From positions 124,001-188,000 of the forward strand of contig NZ_BCQT01000005.1 in the NCBI RefSeq assembly GCF_001552215.1: a stretch of DNA of 64,000 bases, read 5' to 3'. A model generated the notes under the pieces. It was not told where the DNA came from and did not search any database. It worked only from the letters and a program-made list of their open reading frames with translations. This DNA comes from Actinomadura macra NBRC 14102 (GTDB lineage Bacteria > Actinomycetota > Actinomycetes > Streptosporangiales > Streptosporangiaceae). The stretch's first letter is position 1, and each line of letters starts with the position of its first letter. Both the position numbers and the translations under genes were made by a program. Shown here piece after piece: positions 1 to 9,539 of this stretch.

Positions 1-1571
1 CGCGGCCGGTGCCGCGGGCGCCTCGGGCCTGGCCTTGCGCGCGGCCCTGCCCGCCGTCCGTTTCGCAGCCCTGCCCGCCGTTTCGGACTTGGCCCTGCGC
101 CTCACCTTGCGCTCCTTCGCCGGACGGGACGGCTCGTCCGGCGGGCGGCGCAGGATCATCCAGTTCGCCGCCCACGCCGCGATGGCCGCGGAGATGCCGA
201 CCTCCAGGGCCGCCATCAGCCCGATCTGCCACGCCGAGGGGCCCACGGTCGCCATCCGGCCGCCGCCGAGCGGGCCGCCCGACAGCGCGGCCAGCAGCGC
301 CACGACGGCGCCGGTCAGCGCCCCGGACAGGAACCCCCACAGCGGAGCCCCCTCATACGCCGGGCTGGGCAGTGAACGGATCGTCAGGACGCCGCCCACG
401 CCCCCGGCGACGAACGGCGCTGCCAGCGCCAGCAGCGAGATCGCCGGGGCGGGGCCCGGCTCGGGCAGGGCCGCCAGCGGCGGGAACGCGGGGACGGTGT
501 CCAGGAACACCCCGGTCGCCGAGACGCTCGTCCCGCCGCCGACCGAGAAGCCGGGGCCGATCGCGTACGCCATGCCCCAGATCACCGCGTTCGGCAGGAA
601 CGCCAGCTCGACCACCAGCAGCAGGACACCGCCGACGATGCCGGGGGCGAGGATGTCGTACAGGCCGTCCGCGTCCGGCATGTTCATCGCGAGGGAGCCG
701 CCGACCAGCAGCGCGCCGGAGGCCAGCAGCACGGCGAGCGAACCGGCGACGCCGATGACGAGCGAGCGCGGCCGGTCGGGCAGCAGCCGCAGCAGCGCCC
801 CGAGCCCGGACCGGAGCCGCTCCCCCTTGGCCTCCGCGGCGACCTGCGCCGCGACGACGGCCCGCGCGGCGCCGAGACCGCCGGCGATGACCGCGACGAG
901 GAAGCAGGCGATCAGCGCCTGCCAGGCCGACGGCCGCACCGCCGAAGACGACGCGGCGAGTGCGAGCATCCCGTTCAGCGCCGCGTACGGGACGGACAGC
1001 GCGGCGGCGACGTGCATGACCGCGACGCGTGGCCGGGCCGGCAGGCCGAGCCCGCGGATCATCCACCCGCCGCCCCGGTACAGCAGCGCGCCGGGCAGGA
1101 CGAGCAGGCCGAGCGGCAGCAGCCCCACCCGCCCGTGGCTGGTGGAGAAGCCCGCGTGATGGGACACGAGCCAGAAGTTGACGGCCGTCCGGAACACCCC
1201 GGACATGCCGTGGCCGAGCGCGGTCTTCGGCGCGGCGATCCAGCCGATCAGCGTGACCGTGGTGAGGACGGCGAGCCCGATGCCGATGCACCACAGTGCC
1301 GCCACCAGCCCGGTCACGTAGAGCGGGCGCGCCACCCCGGGTGGCTGCGGCGGTGCTCCGGGCGGCTGGGGCGGGAGCTTGTCCTGCGCGGGGCCGGGGC
1401 GCCGCTGAGCGCGCGGAGCGCGCACGGCACCGGCCGGCTCCGCGCCGGGCGGCTCCGCCCTGTCGGAGGTGCCACGTTTTCCGGGGCTCACGTCGCTCAC
1501 GCGCTCCATGCTGGCATCACGTCCGGGCCCCACCGGCACCCTCGCCCGGCGTGTCGTCTTTGTCGTCAGCA
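1..1571 (-). CDS. DUF6350 (PerM-like) polytopic membrane protein, C-terminus cut by window edge
   Basis: The complementary strand reads open from an ATG at 1571 to the window edge (523 codons visible). A Pro/Arg-rich cytoplasmic N-terminus of about 70 residues is followed by many alternating Ala/Leu/Val/Gly membrane helices, and the visible end turns into a Lys/Arg/Ala/Pro-rich tail. This architecture, and its place directly after sucD, match the DUF6350 family, whose Mycobacterium tuberculosis relative PerM lies in the same sucC-sucD-perM-purN-purH neighbourhood and supports cell division. An internal ATG at 1509 is an alternative start; neither has a good Shine-Dalgarno sequence. A hairpin separates it from sucD, so it may be transcribed separately. 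The family call rests on topology and synteny, not on a catalytic motif. Confidence 0.75.
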
Positions 1572-1648
1572 TGCGGCCGCCGCGCGGACCGGCACGCGCC
1601 CCGGTCATATCCGGCGGGCGACTCGGCGAGCCGATGGCGGCCCACGAC

Positions 1649-1687
1649 GAAAGACGCCCGGGCCCTCAGGGGGCTCGGGCGTCTTTC
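1649..1687 (-). terminator. Hairpin terminator after sucD
   Basis: Perfect 12-bp arms GAAAGACGCCCG (1649-1660) and CGGGCGTCTTTC (1676-1687) enclose a GC-rich loop that can extend the stem. It lies 17 nt beyond the sucD stop. The TTTC end gives only a short U-run on either strand, usual for actinobacterial terminators. Confidence 0.7.
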
Positions 1688-1703
1688 GGTGGCCGAACGG
1701 AGA

Positions 1704-2597
1704 TCAGAGGTTCTTCATGATCTCCCGCATCAGGACGGCCGCCTCGCTCGGGGTCTTGCCGACGCGGACGCCGACCTTCTCCAGGGCCTCCTTCTTCGCC
1801 TGCGCGGTGCCGGCGGAACCGGACACGATCGCGCCCGCGTGGCCCATCGTCTTGCCCTCGGGGGCGGTGAACCCGGCGACGTAGCCGACGACCGGCTTGG
1901 TCACGTTCTGCTCGATGTAGGCGGCGGCGCGCTCCTCGGCGTCGCCCCCGATCTCACCGATCATGACGATGGCGTCGGTGTCCGGGTCCTCCTGGAACGC
2001 CTTGAGGGCATCGATGTGGGTGGTGCCGATGACCGGGTCGCCGCCGATGCCGACGCAGGTCGAGAAGCCGACGTCACGCAGCTCGTACATCATCTGGTAG
2101 GTCAGCGTGCCGGACTTCGACACCAGGCCGATGCGGCCGGGCGAGGTGATGTCCGCCGGGATGATGCCCGCGTTGGACTTGCCGGGGGACGCGATTCCGG
2201 GACAGTTCGGACCGATGACGCGGGTCTGGTTGCCCTTGGACTCGGCGTACGCCCAGAAGTAGGCGGTGTCGTGTACCGGGATGCCCTCGGTGATGACGAC
2301 GCAGAGCGGGATGCCCGCGTCGACGGCCTCGACGACGGCGTCCTTGGTGAACTTCGGCGGGACGAAGACGACCGACACGTCGGCGCCGGTCTCGGCCATC
2401 GCCTCGGCGACGGTGCCGAACACCGGGAGGGTGGTGCCGTCGAAGTCGACCGTCTGCCCGGCCTTGCGGGCGTTGACGCCACCGACGACGTTCGCGCCGG
2501 AGGCCAGCATCCGGCGACCGTGCTTGGAGCCCTCGGACCCGGTGATGCCCTGGACGATGATCTTGCTGTTCTCGGTGAGCCAGATGGCCATGCTCAT
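1704..2597 (-). CDS. sucD: Succinyl-CoA ligase (ADP-forming) alpha subunit
   Basis: Alpha subunit of succinyl-CoA synthetase, the TCA-cycle enzyme that couples succinyl-CoA cleavage to nucleotide triphosphate synthesis in the cytosol. The 297-residue product has the CoA-binding Rossmann start ([17 protein letters not shown]), the IGPNCPGI loop, and the phosphohistidine segment [11 protein letters not shown] in the C-terminal third. The length is typical. The ATG at 2597 overlaps the sucC stop as ATGA, so translation is probably coupled; a second in-frame ATG lies at 2591. The two genes form one operon with sucC first. Confidence 0.97.
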   Translation of the reverse strand: MSMAIWLTENSKIIVQGITGSEGSKHGRRMLASGANVVGGVNARKAGQTVDFDGTTLPVFGTVAEAMAETGADVSVVFVPPKFTKDAVVEAVDAGIPLCVVITEGIPVHDTAYFWAYAESKGNQTRVIGPNCPGIASPGKSNAGIIPADITSPGRIGLVSKSGTLTYQMMYELRDVGFSTCVGIGGDPVIGTTHIDALKAFQEDPDTDAIVMIGEIGGDAEERAAAYIEQNVTKPVVGYVAGFTAPEGKTMGHAGAIVSGSAGTAQAKKEALEKVGVRVGKTPSEAAVLMREIMKNL

Positions 2598-3775
2598 GCA
2601 CCTGCCGCTGCGAGTTCGGCGGCGCGCCTCGCCGCGTCGTCCATGGTGTCGACCTGCTGCACGCCGGCCAGCCCCGCGTCGCTCAGGATCTTGCGGCCGA
2701 GCTCGGCGTTGTTGCCGTCCAGCCGGACGACGAGCGGGCGGTTGACGCTCTCGCCGCGGTCGGCGAGCAGCTTGTAGGCGGCGACGATGCCGTTGGCGAC
2801 GGCGTCGCAGGCCGTGATGCCGCCGAACACGTTGACGAAGACCGACGTGACGTCCCGGTCGGACAGGACGATCTCCAGGCTGTCCGCCATGACCTCGGCG
2901 GACGCGCCGCCGCCGATGTCGAGGAAGTTCGCGGGCCGCTGGCCGTCGCCGAGGCCCTCGCCGGCGTAGGAGACCACGTCCAGGGTGGACATGACCAGGC
3001 CGGCGCCGTTGCCGATGATGCCGACGCTGCCGTCCAGCTTCACGTAGTTGAGGTCCCTGGCCTTGGCCGCCGCCTCCAGCGGGTCGGCCGCGGCCTTGTC
3101 CTCCAGCTTGTCGTGCTCCTGGCGGAACGCGGCGTTGTCGTCGAGGGAGACCTTGCCGTCGAGGGCCTTGACCTGGCCGTCTGCGGTAAGGATCAGGGGG
3201 TTCACCTCGACGAGCGTCGCGTCCTCGTCGGTGAACACGGCCCAGAGCCGCTCGATGAGCTCGGCGGCGCCGTCCAGGGCCTCCTCGGGCAGCCGGCCCG
3301 CCTCGGCGATCTCGCGTGCCTTGGCCCGGTCGACGCCGGTCAGCGGCGAGATCGGGACGAGGCCGAGCCGGTCGTGCGGCACCTCCTCGATCTCCACGCC
3401 GCCCTCGACGGAGCAGATGGACAGGAAAGTGCGGTTCGCGCGGTCGAGCAGGAACGAGAAGTAGTACTCCTGCGCGATGGCGCTCCCTTCCTCGATCAGG
3501 ACCTTGTGGACCGTGTGGCCCTTGATGTCCATGCCGAGGATCTGGCCGGCGAGTGCTTGCGCCTCGTCGGCCGTGTCGGCCAGCTTCACGCCGCCGGCCT
3601 TGCCGCGGCCACCGGTCTTCACCTGGGCCTTGACGACGACCTTCGAGCTTCCCGCGGCGAACAGCTCCGCCGCGATGGCCCGGGCTTCCTGGGGAGTATG
3701 GGCGACCTTGCCGGTGGGCACCGGTACCCCGTACTCGGCGAAGAGCTCCTTCGCCTGATGTTCGAACAGGTCCAC
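2594..3775 (-). CDS. sucC: Succinyl-CoA ligase (ADP-forming) beta subunit
   Basis: The 393-residue beta subunit carries the ATP-grasp domain and pairs with SucD. The start [20 protein letters not shown] is the family hallmark, followed by [19 protein letters not shown] in the ATP-grasp fold, EVNPLILT near the metal site, and the C-terminal ligase segment [11 protein letters not shown]. Size and motifs are standard. It is the first gene of sucCD; its stop overlaps the sucD start by four bases. The pcrA > sucC order is conserved in actinobacteria, but here 7.8 kb of other genes lie between them. Confidence 0.97.
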   Translation of the reverse strand: MDLFEHQAKELFAEYGVPVPTGKVAHTPQEARAIAAELFAAGSSKVVVKAQVKTGGRGKAGGVKLADTADEAQALAGQILGMDIKGHTVHKVLIEEGSAIAQEYYFSFLLDRANRTFLSICSVEGGVEIEEVPHDRLGLVPISPLTGVDRAKAREIAEAGRLPEEALDGAAELIERLWAVFTDEDATLVEVNPLILTADGQVKALDGKVSLDDNAAFRQEHDKLEDKAAADPLEAAAKARDLNYVKLDGSVGIIGNGAGLVMSTLDVVSYAGEGLGDGQRPANFLDIGGGASAEVMADSLEIVLSDRDVTSVFVNVFGGITACDAVANGIVAAYKLLADRGESVNRPLVVRLDGNNAELGRKILSDAGLAGVQQVDTMDDAARRAAELAAAGA

Positions 3776-3930
3776 GAGGCGTCCTTTTTAACGGATCGAC
3801 AGCCTGATGACCACACGAGTGGGGGTACACGGTTCTCCGTGCGGCCGGCACTCTGCGGTCCGCTCCGTCGATGCAGCCTAGTCAACCCGGGTCCATGGTC
3901 ATGCGCCCGGGTCCGTTCCGCTTCGCTCAG

Positions 3931-4021
3931 GCCGGTTCCGAAGCCGGTTCCGGCTCGGTCCCGGGTCGGTTCTCCAGCCGGTTCCGGAGCCGGTTTCCGC
4001 CCGTTTGTCAGGCCGGTTCCG
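3931..4021. repeat. Interspersed GCCGGTTCCG decamer cluster in the sucC upstream region
   Basis: The 423-bp gap 3776-4198 between divergent sucC and the GH15-like gene has no convincing gene. It holds four exact copies of GCCGGTTCCG (3931, 3943, 3977, 4012) and one with an inserted T (3989-3999), among other GGTTCCG/GGTCGGTT fragments. Copies are unevenly spaced and all in one direction, so this is a degenerate simple repeat rather than an array with fixed period. Confidence 0.7.
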
Positions 4022-4198
4022 AGGGTCGGTTCCGGGACCGGTCCCCTGGTCGGTCAGCGTGCAGGAAACCGAAGGGTGTCGGCCCCGAGGAGGAGGGCAC
4101 GAGTGGCTCCTGAGGAGGATGAACAGAATGGCGTAGTTTGATGTACTTATTTTCGCTCAATCCTGTACGGAGGCTGCCGGAAGGGGGAACGGACGGCT

Positions 4199-5638
4199 AT
4201 GGCGGGCGAGCACCCGGTGCCGGGCGGCATGCGCCGCTTCCGGCGTGCCGCCGCGCTGCTCGTCGCCGCCACGCTCGTCGCGACCACCGGTTCCACCATC
4301 CCGAACGCCTCGGGTCCCGGCTGGGCCAGCCCGGGGCTCGTCGGCGGTGGCGGCTGGCCGATCACCGGTGTCCCGCTGTCCCCCGTCGAGGCGCCAGGGG
4401 CCGGCTACCTGCCGGACAGTTCGGTCGTCCGGCTCGCGGACGGACGGATCAGGCTCGTCCCCTCCGGGGCCGAGACGTCCGCCCTCGTCCCGGCCGATGA
4501 CCCGCAGGTGGCCGCGGCGGTGCGGGCCGACAGCACCTGGCTCGCGGACGGCACGGTCCCGGGCGACGGGTTCGTCGAGCGGGGCCGGTACGGGGACCGC
4601 TACCGCGACATGGCGGCGCGGGCGCTGCTGGACCTGCGGCTCCTCACCCGCCCGAACGGCGCGTCCCTCGCGTCCTGGTACGGGGCGTGGCGGTACTGCT
4701 GGCCGCGTGACTCCGCCTTCGCCGCCGCCGCGTTCACCGTGACGGGCCACCTGCCCGAAGCGCGGCGTGTCCTGCGGTTCCTGGCCCGCGTCCAGCACGA
4801 GGACGGCGTGTGGGCCGCCCGCTACCGGCCCGACGGGACGGCCGTCGCCGACGGCCGCGACCCACAACTCGACTCGCTCGGTTGGGTGCTGTGGGCGGGC
4901 TGGCTCTACCGGGCCCAGACCCCGGCCGCGGAGGATCTGCCAGAGCTGTGGCCCATGGTGCAGCGCGCCGCCGACCACCTCGCGGGCTCGTTGGACACCG
5001 AAGGGCTGCCGCCCCCCTCGTCCGACTACTGGGAACGCGACCGCGGGCGCGAGCAGGACCCGCGACGGCCCACGCTCGGCGTCGTCGGCCCGGTCCTCGC
5101 GGGCCTGCGTGCCGCCGCGGCCCTCGCCGACGACTACGGCGGCGACGCCAAGGCCGCCCGCTGGCGGACCGCCGCGCACCGTGTCTCCGCCGCCGTGGCC
5201 AGGCAGTTCGCCCCGTACGGCTATCCGCGCTCGCCGATCCGCGGCGGCCTGATGGACACCTCCGTCACCTTCATCGCGCCCCCGTTCGCACCGCCCGATC
5301 CGAGCGTGACGGCCGCGGTCGCCGACGCCGCGGGCAAGCAGTCGCTGCCGAACGGCGGCGTCCTGCCGGGCGAGCGCTGGGCGGGTAACAAACTGGTCGC
5401 CTGGACGCCCGAGACGGCACTGTTCGGCCTCAACGCCGCCGCCTCGGGCCGGATCAACGAGGCGCTGGGCCGCCTCGACTGGCTCACCGTCCATCGCACG
5501 TCCCTCGGCGCCCTGCCCGAGAAGATCGGCGAGACCGGCCGCCCCGCCGGGGTCGCCCCCCTCGGCTGGACGGCGTCGCTGGTGGTCCTCACCCTGTCCG
5601 CGCTGAAGCACCCGCTCCCCGTCCCGCCGATCAGCTGA
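4199..5638 (+). CDS. Secreted glycoside hydrolase family 15-like protein
   Basis: A 479-residue protein with an N-terminal signal-like segment (Arg-rich stretch, then a hydrophobic run at residues 18-32). The core has the (alpha/alpha)6 signature of GH15 glucoamylases and trehalases: WRYCWPRDSAFAAAAF at about residues 165-180, the DPQLDSLGWVLWAGW helix, SDYWERD, and NKLVAWTPETALFGLNAA. The acidic residues in YWERD and WTPETA are candidate catalytic Glu, but substrate cannot be read from sequence. It is shorter than bacterial glucoamylases, which carry an N-terminal beta-sandwich. An ATG at 4229 is an alternative start. Its stop overlaps the convergent TSUP gene by 8 nt. Confidence 0.75.
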   Translation: MAGEHPVPGGMRRFRRAAALLVAATLVATTGSTIPNASGPGWASPGLVGGGGWPITGVPLSPVEAPGAGYLPDSSVVRLADGRIRLVPSGAETSALVPADDPQVAAAVRADSTWLADGTVPGDGFVERGRYGDRYRDMAARALLDLRLLTRPNGASLASWYGAWRYCWPRDSAFAAAAFTVTGHLPEARRVLRFLARVQHEDGVWAARYRPDGTAVADGRDPQLDSLGWVLWAGWLYRAQTPAAEDLPELWPMVQRAADHLAGSLDTEGLPPPSSDYWERDRGREQDPRRPTLGVVGPVLAGLRAAAALADDYGGDAKAARWRTAAHRVSAAVARQFAPYGYPRSPIRGGLMDTSVTFIAPPFAPPDPSVTAAVADAAGKQSLPNGGVLPGERWAGNKLVAWTPETALFGLNAAASGRINEALGRLDWLTVHRTSLGALPEKIGETGRPAGVAPLGWTASLVVLTLSALKHPLPVPPIS

Positions 5639-6398
5639 ACTGCTCGTAGCCGAGCTTGACGACGAGAGCGGTGACCACGCACAGCAGCACGGCCCGGACG
5701 AACCCGGTCCCCCGGCTGATCGCCATCCGCGCCCCGGCCTGCGCGCCGATGATGTTGCACGCGGCCATGGCCAGCCCGAGCGCCCACAGCACATGCCCCT
5801 GCACCGCGAACACCAGCAGCGCCCCGAGATTCGTGCCGGTGTTGATGATCTTCGAGGTCGCCGAGGCGACGACGAAGTCCATGCCGAGCAGCGTGGTGAA
5901 GGCGATCACCAGAAACGTCCCGGTGCCGGGCCCGACGAGGCCGTCATAGAAGGCGATCACCACACCGGGGACCAGCACCGCGGCGGCGACCCTGCGCCGG
6001 GTCCGCAGCACCAGCGCGGGGGCCCGTCCGAGATCCGGCTTGAGCACCACGACCGCGGCGACCGCCAGCAGGACGACCATGATGACCGGCTTCAGCACGT
6101 TCGAGGAGACCGCCGCCGCACACAGCGCCCCGACGGCCGCGAAGCAGACCGCCGTCCCCGCCGCGGGGACGGCGACATGCAGATCGGGCTTGGTCCTGCG
6201 CAGGTACGCGACGGCGGCGGACGAGGTGCCCGCGAGCGACCCGAGCTTGTTCGTGGCGAGCGCCGTCGCCACCGGCTGCCCTGGGTTGAGCAGTAGCAGC
6301 GCAGGCAGTTGGATCAGGCCGCCTCCACCGACCACGGCATCGACCCAGCCCGCCGCCGCGGCGGCCAGCAACAGCAACAGCACGTGCTCCGCGTGCAA
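5631..6398 (-). CDS. TSUP (TauE/SafE) family membrane exporter
   Basis: A polytopic membrane protein of about 255 residues with the two hallmark glycine motifs of the TSUP family: AGWVDAVVGGGGLIQLPALL at the N-terminus and the inverted second-half counterpart FYDGLVGPGTGTFLVIAF. Family members move sulfite, sulfonates or other organic anions; the substrate here is unknown. I chose the TTG at 6398, preceded by GGAG at 5 nt spacing, because further upstream the frame becomes Pro/Arg/Ser-rich and non-membrane. GTG at 6383 is possible. It converges on the GH15-like gene. Confidence 0.85.
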   Translation of the reverse strand: MHAEHVLLLLLAAAAAGWVDAVVGGGGLIQLPALLLLNPGQPVATALATNKLGSLAGTSSAAVAYLRRTKPDLHVAVPAAGTAVCFAAVGALCAAAVSSNVLKPVIMVVLLAVAAVVVLKPDLGRAPALVLRTRRRVAAAVLVPGVVIAFYDGLVGPGTGTFLVIAFTTLLGMDFVVASATSKIINTGTNLGALLVFAVQGHVLWALGLAMAACNIIGAQAGARMAISRGTGFVRAVLLCVVTALVVKLGYEQFS

Positions 6399-6429
6399 GA
6401 CGGCTCCAGAGTGTGTGAGAAGCGCATGA

Positions 6430-6780
6430 GGACGGCGCTTAGGGGTGCCTGGGAGGGGGTTGGAGGGCCTGGGAGGGGGCTGGGGAGTGTCAGGGAGAAG
6501 GCGAGGAGAGGTCGGGGAGAGGGTTAGGGAGCGCCCGCACTGGGTGTGGAGACGTTTGCGGGAGGACGTCGAGGCGTTTCCGGGAAACGTCGGGAGTGTC
6601 TGGGAGGGCCTTGAGAAGCACCCTGGAGGACCTTGGGAACGCCCGGGACGTTGTTTCGGGAGCACTCAGGGAGACGCTGAAGAATGCTCGGGAAGGGCTC
6701 CTGAGAAAACGACTGGAAACCGTGCTCTGGAGTGGCTGGAGCGCTCGGGGGAAGTGACGGGAGTGGCCAGGTATTGAGCG
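6430..6780. other. Strongly purine-skewed, G-rich intergenic stretch
   Basis: The gap 6399-7150 between the divergent TSUP and NLR genes has no convincing long gene. From about 6440 to 6780 the plus strand is dominated by GGGAG/GGGAAG blocks every 8-14 nt, giving an unusual purine-on-plus, pyrimidine-on-minus composition. Several GGG runs lie close enough for G-quadruplex formation. From 6780 to 7150 composition is more normal; a perfect 9-bp inverted repeat lies at 6950-6973. Confidence 0.6.
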
Positions 6781-7150
6781 TCATGAGAGTGGTCGGATCG
6801 GAGTGATGAAGTAGGCGTGAGGGACTGCGATGGTGCGTGCGCAAAGGAGCGCGTTTGGGAGGTGTGTGGATGGCGCCCGCAAGCACGTAAGGAGTCACAT
6901 GCGTGTTGCAGATGACCTTACCGGCCCGCATCGAGCTTCAACTTCTCGACCAGGACGACCGGGATCGTCCTGGACACACGTCACGTGAACCTCCTCCACC
7001 TCCGCCGCGGACCTGAGCGAAAGGCGTCTCGCCGCGTCACCTGCCACAGAGCGATACATTGGCCACTTAGGGTCAATGGCCCACCTGATCAGGTCCGGCT
7101 TGTAATTTCCTTGCTGAGAGCTCCGCTCTAGGGCCTGGCGGGAGGCCGGT

Positions 7151-9487
7151 ATGGCCGGTGACGGGGATAACCAGATCAGCGTTGGCGGCGCGTTCCAAGG
7201 TCAGCTCGTCGTAGGGGACAACAACGTCGTCGTCCACTCGGACGGGGTCACCGAGGTGGTGGTCCGGCATGAGTCCATGCCCGCGCCCCGGCCTCGCAGC
7301 CGCCCGGCCGGGACGCCGCTGCCGTTCGGCGAGCCCGATCTCCTCGGCCGCGACGACGACCTCGACCGCATCCGAGGGCTCCTCGACGAGCGGATGCCCG
7401 TCCAGGTGACGGGGCCGTCGGGCGTCGGCAGGTCCGCGCTGCTGCGTACCGTGGCCGCTCGACGCGAGGCCGCCGGCACGGACGTGGTGTTCCTGTCGGC
7501 CGCCGGTATGGACATGGACGACGTCCTCCAGGAACTCTTCCAAGCCTGCTACGACACCCGCGACTACCGGCCCGCCCAGCCCCAACTCCGGCGCCTGATG
7601 GGAACGATCAACGCGCTCGTCGTCGTCGACGACGCCGGTGGGGACGCCGCCGACCTCGCGAAGCTCCTGGATGCGCTGCCCGGCTGCGGACTCGTGGTCT
7701 CCACCGCGAACCGGGTGCCGTGGGACGGCGAGACGATCGCACTCGCCGGGTTACCAGAGGACCGCGCCGCCGAGTTGCTCGTGCGGGAGATCCGCAGGGA
7801 CTGCTCGGCGGACGAGCGACGGCTCGCCGAGCGTTTCGCCAGGTCGGTGGACGGGCATCCCGCCGCGCTCGTCCAGGCCGCGTCCGCCCTTCGGTCGGCC
7901 ACCGTCACCGACGTTCCCGCCGACCGGGAGATGCTGGCCGACGCGCTGGCCACGGGCCTCGGCGACACGGCGCGGGCCGTCCTGACCACCGTGCGCGCCG
8001 CCGAGGGCGTCGCGGTGCCGGCCCCGCTCGTGGCCGACCTGACCGAGGAACTCGGCGAGGACGACGCGGAGGATGTGCTCGGGCGCCTGGCCGACGCCGG
8101 TCTCGTCGTCCGGGAAGGCAGCGGGTACAGCCTGTGCGGGCCCCTCGCCCGCAGCGTCACACGCGACGACCCGCCGACGGAACCGGGGCGCCGCGCCGCG
8201 GTCCTCGCGGCCTGGGCACGGTCGGCGGGCGCGGACGAGGTCGCGGCCACCGGCACCCTTGTGGTCACGGTCCTGGAGACGGCCTACGAGGAGGGCCACT
8301 ACGCCGCTGCCCGAGACCTGGCCAAGGCCACGGCTCCGGCCTTGTGCCTGACTCTGCGGTGGGGGGCGTGGCGCCGCGTCCTCGCCCTGGGCCGCCAGGC
8401 ATCGCGCGCCTTACGCGCCGCGGACGACGAGGCGTACTTCGAGCAGCAGGAACACCTGCGCCGCAAGGCTCTCACCAAGGGCGCCCTCGTCGGTGCGGCG
8501 GTCGGGACGGCGCTGCTCACGGGCAAGCATCTGGCGGGTGCGAGCTCCGCCAAAGGAGGCGCGGCCACGGCCTCCAAGAGCCTGCTGGCGAAGCCGTCCG
8601 TCCTCGGAGCGTGCGCCACGGTGGTGGTCGGCGGCACGATCGCGGCGATGGGTCTCGGCTGGACGCCCGCGTCGTCCAACGGGGGTCTGACCAGCCCCAC
8701 GACCCGCGCCGGACTCCCGCAGACGTCGCTGTCATCGGCGCCGCACGACAACGGGAACGGAAACGGCGGCAACGGAAACGGCTCGAACGGGAAGAACGAG
8801 GAAGACAAGAGCCAGGGCCAGAGGCAGGGCAACGGCGGCAGGGGCGGATCCAACTGCGTCGCGGAGCAGCCCAAGCCCCACGACTTCGGCACGTTCAAAC
8901 CGCGCGACGACCGCTACAACCCCGAATGGCACTCCGTCTGGACGTTCCCGGTGTGCGACCGGCGGCTCGACGGGCCGAACTGGTCGATCAGGGGCGGTGA
9001 GGGGCACTTCCGCAAGGCCATCGACGACACCTGCGGCTTCGGGATCATCCTGCCGGGCTCCCGCTGCCTCCTCGGGCTGACATTCGACCCCGGACCGGTC
9101 GCCAACATGAAATACGAGGCGACCGTGGTCCTGCCCGGCCTGGGACTGTCGGGCGGCTCGGCCGCGCCCCAGGAGATCAAGCTGTTCGGCGCCACCGGCG
9201 ACGCCGACCCGGCGCCCGCCTCGCTCTCGGTCACGGTCACCGGTCCCGGCGAGGTCGAGATCAGCCGGAACGGCGGGACGCTCGGCCGCTGCTCACAGAA
9301 CTCGTGCACCAACCTCAGCGGGACGAAGCAGGGCGACCGGATCACCCTGACGCCCATCGGCACCGCGTCCAATCCGTCCACGGGGCAGCCGACGTGGCCG
9401 TCACCGTGCCCCGCGGGCGCTCCGGGCGACCGCCCCTGCGAGTTCGTCGTCACAGGCGATGTATCGATGACCGTGAAGGTCGACTGA
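7151..9487 (+). CDS. Membrane-anchored STAND/NB-ARC-type ATPase with N-terminal GDNN motif (NLR-like)
   Basis: A 778-residue protein. Residues 8-30 form a short motif [19 protein letters not shown], repeated at the start of the next gene product. A STAND NTPase module follows: Walker A GPSGVGRS (88-95, with Arg where Lys is usual), Walker B ALVVVDD (155-161), an STAN sensor-like segment (184-187), the NB-ARC-type GHPAAL motif (235-240) and a winged-helix/alpha-helical region to about 440. Two hydrophobic segments (about 445-462 and 484-503) are followed by an Asn/Gly linker and a Cys-containing beta-rich C-terminus with an Ig/repeat-like stretch ([19 protein letters not shown]), probably outside the cell. 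This fits a membrane NLR-type signalling ATPase, with the adjacent gene as partner. The domain calls are by eye; ligand and output are unknown. Confidence 0.75.
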   Translation: MAGDGDNQISVGGAFQGQLVVGDNNVVVHSDGVTEVVVRHESMPAPRPRSRPAGTPLPFGEPDLLGRDDDLDRIRGLLDERMPVQVTGPSGVGRSALLRTVAARREAAGTDVVFLSAAGMDMDDVLQELFQACYDTRDYRPAQPQLRRLMGTINALVVVDDAGGDAADLAKLLDALPGCGLVVSTANRVPWDGETIALAGLPEDRAAELLVREIRRDCSADERRLAERFARSVDGHPAALVQAASALRSATVTDVPADREMLADALATGLGDTARAVLTTVRAAEGVAVPAPLVADLTEELGEDDAEDVLGRLADAGLVVREGSGYSLCGPLARSVTRDDPPTEPGRRAAVLAAWARSAGADEVAATGTLVVTVLETAYEEGHYAAARDLAKATAPALCLTLRWGAWRRVLALGRQASRALRAADDEAYFEQQEHLRRKALTKGALVGAAVGTALLTGKHLAGASSAKGGAATASKSLLAKPSVLGACATVVVGGTIAAMGLGWTPASSNGGLTSPTTRAGLPQTSLSSAPHDNGNGNGGNGNGSNGKNEEDKSQGQRQGNGGRGGSNCVAEQPKPHDFGTFKPRDDRYNPEWHSVWTFPVCDRRLDGPNWSIRGGEGHFRKAIDDTCGFGIILPGSRCLLGLTFDPGPVANMKYEATVVLPGLGLSGGSAAPQEIKLFGATGDADPAPASLSVTVTGPGEVEISRNGGTLGRCSQNSCTNLSGTKQGDRITLTPIGTASNPSTGQPTWPSPCPAGAPGDRPCEFVVTGDVSMTVKVD

Positions 9488-9490
9488 GAA

Positions 9491-9522
9491 CAGCGTCGAC
9501 CGACATCAGCGTCGACCGACAT
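9491..9522 (+). repeat. Exact tandem duplication of 16 bp between NLR and cyclase genes
   Basis: CAGCGTCGACCGACAT occurs twice back to back (9491-9506 and 9507-9522) in the 52-nt gap between the NLR stop and the cyclase start, followed by the AGAGAGG ribosome-binding site. It lengthens the spacer of the two-gene operon. Confidence 0.9.
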
Positions 9523-9539
9523 CAGAGAGGTTGCGTGCC

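Noticed and set aside
353..1294. Long Arg-rich minus-strand frame over the DUF6350 gene
   Set aside because: It lies one frame off the membrane-protein frame and has the Arg/Ala/Gly/Pro composition of a high-GC shadow. The frame that gives clean membrane helices is open from 1571 to the window edge.
1296..2777. Plus-strand 493-codon frame over sucD/sucC
   Set aside because: Antisense shadow of sucCD with no recognisable domain; the opposite strand encodes complete SucC and SucD.
1704..3851. Single 715-codon frame spanning sucC and sucD
   Set aside because: Only the last 297 residues are SucD; the rest is the wrong frame of sucC. Two genes with an ATGA overlap explain the sequence.
6524..6931. 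135-codon minus-strand ORF beginning MRAGKVICNTHV
   Set aside because: Pro/Ser/Arg/His-rich and follows from the purine skew of the region; no domain, no conserved motif.
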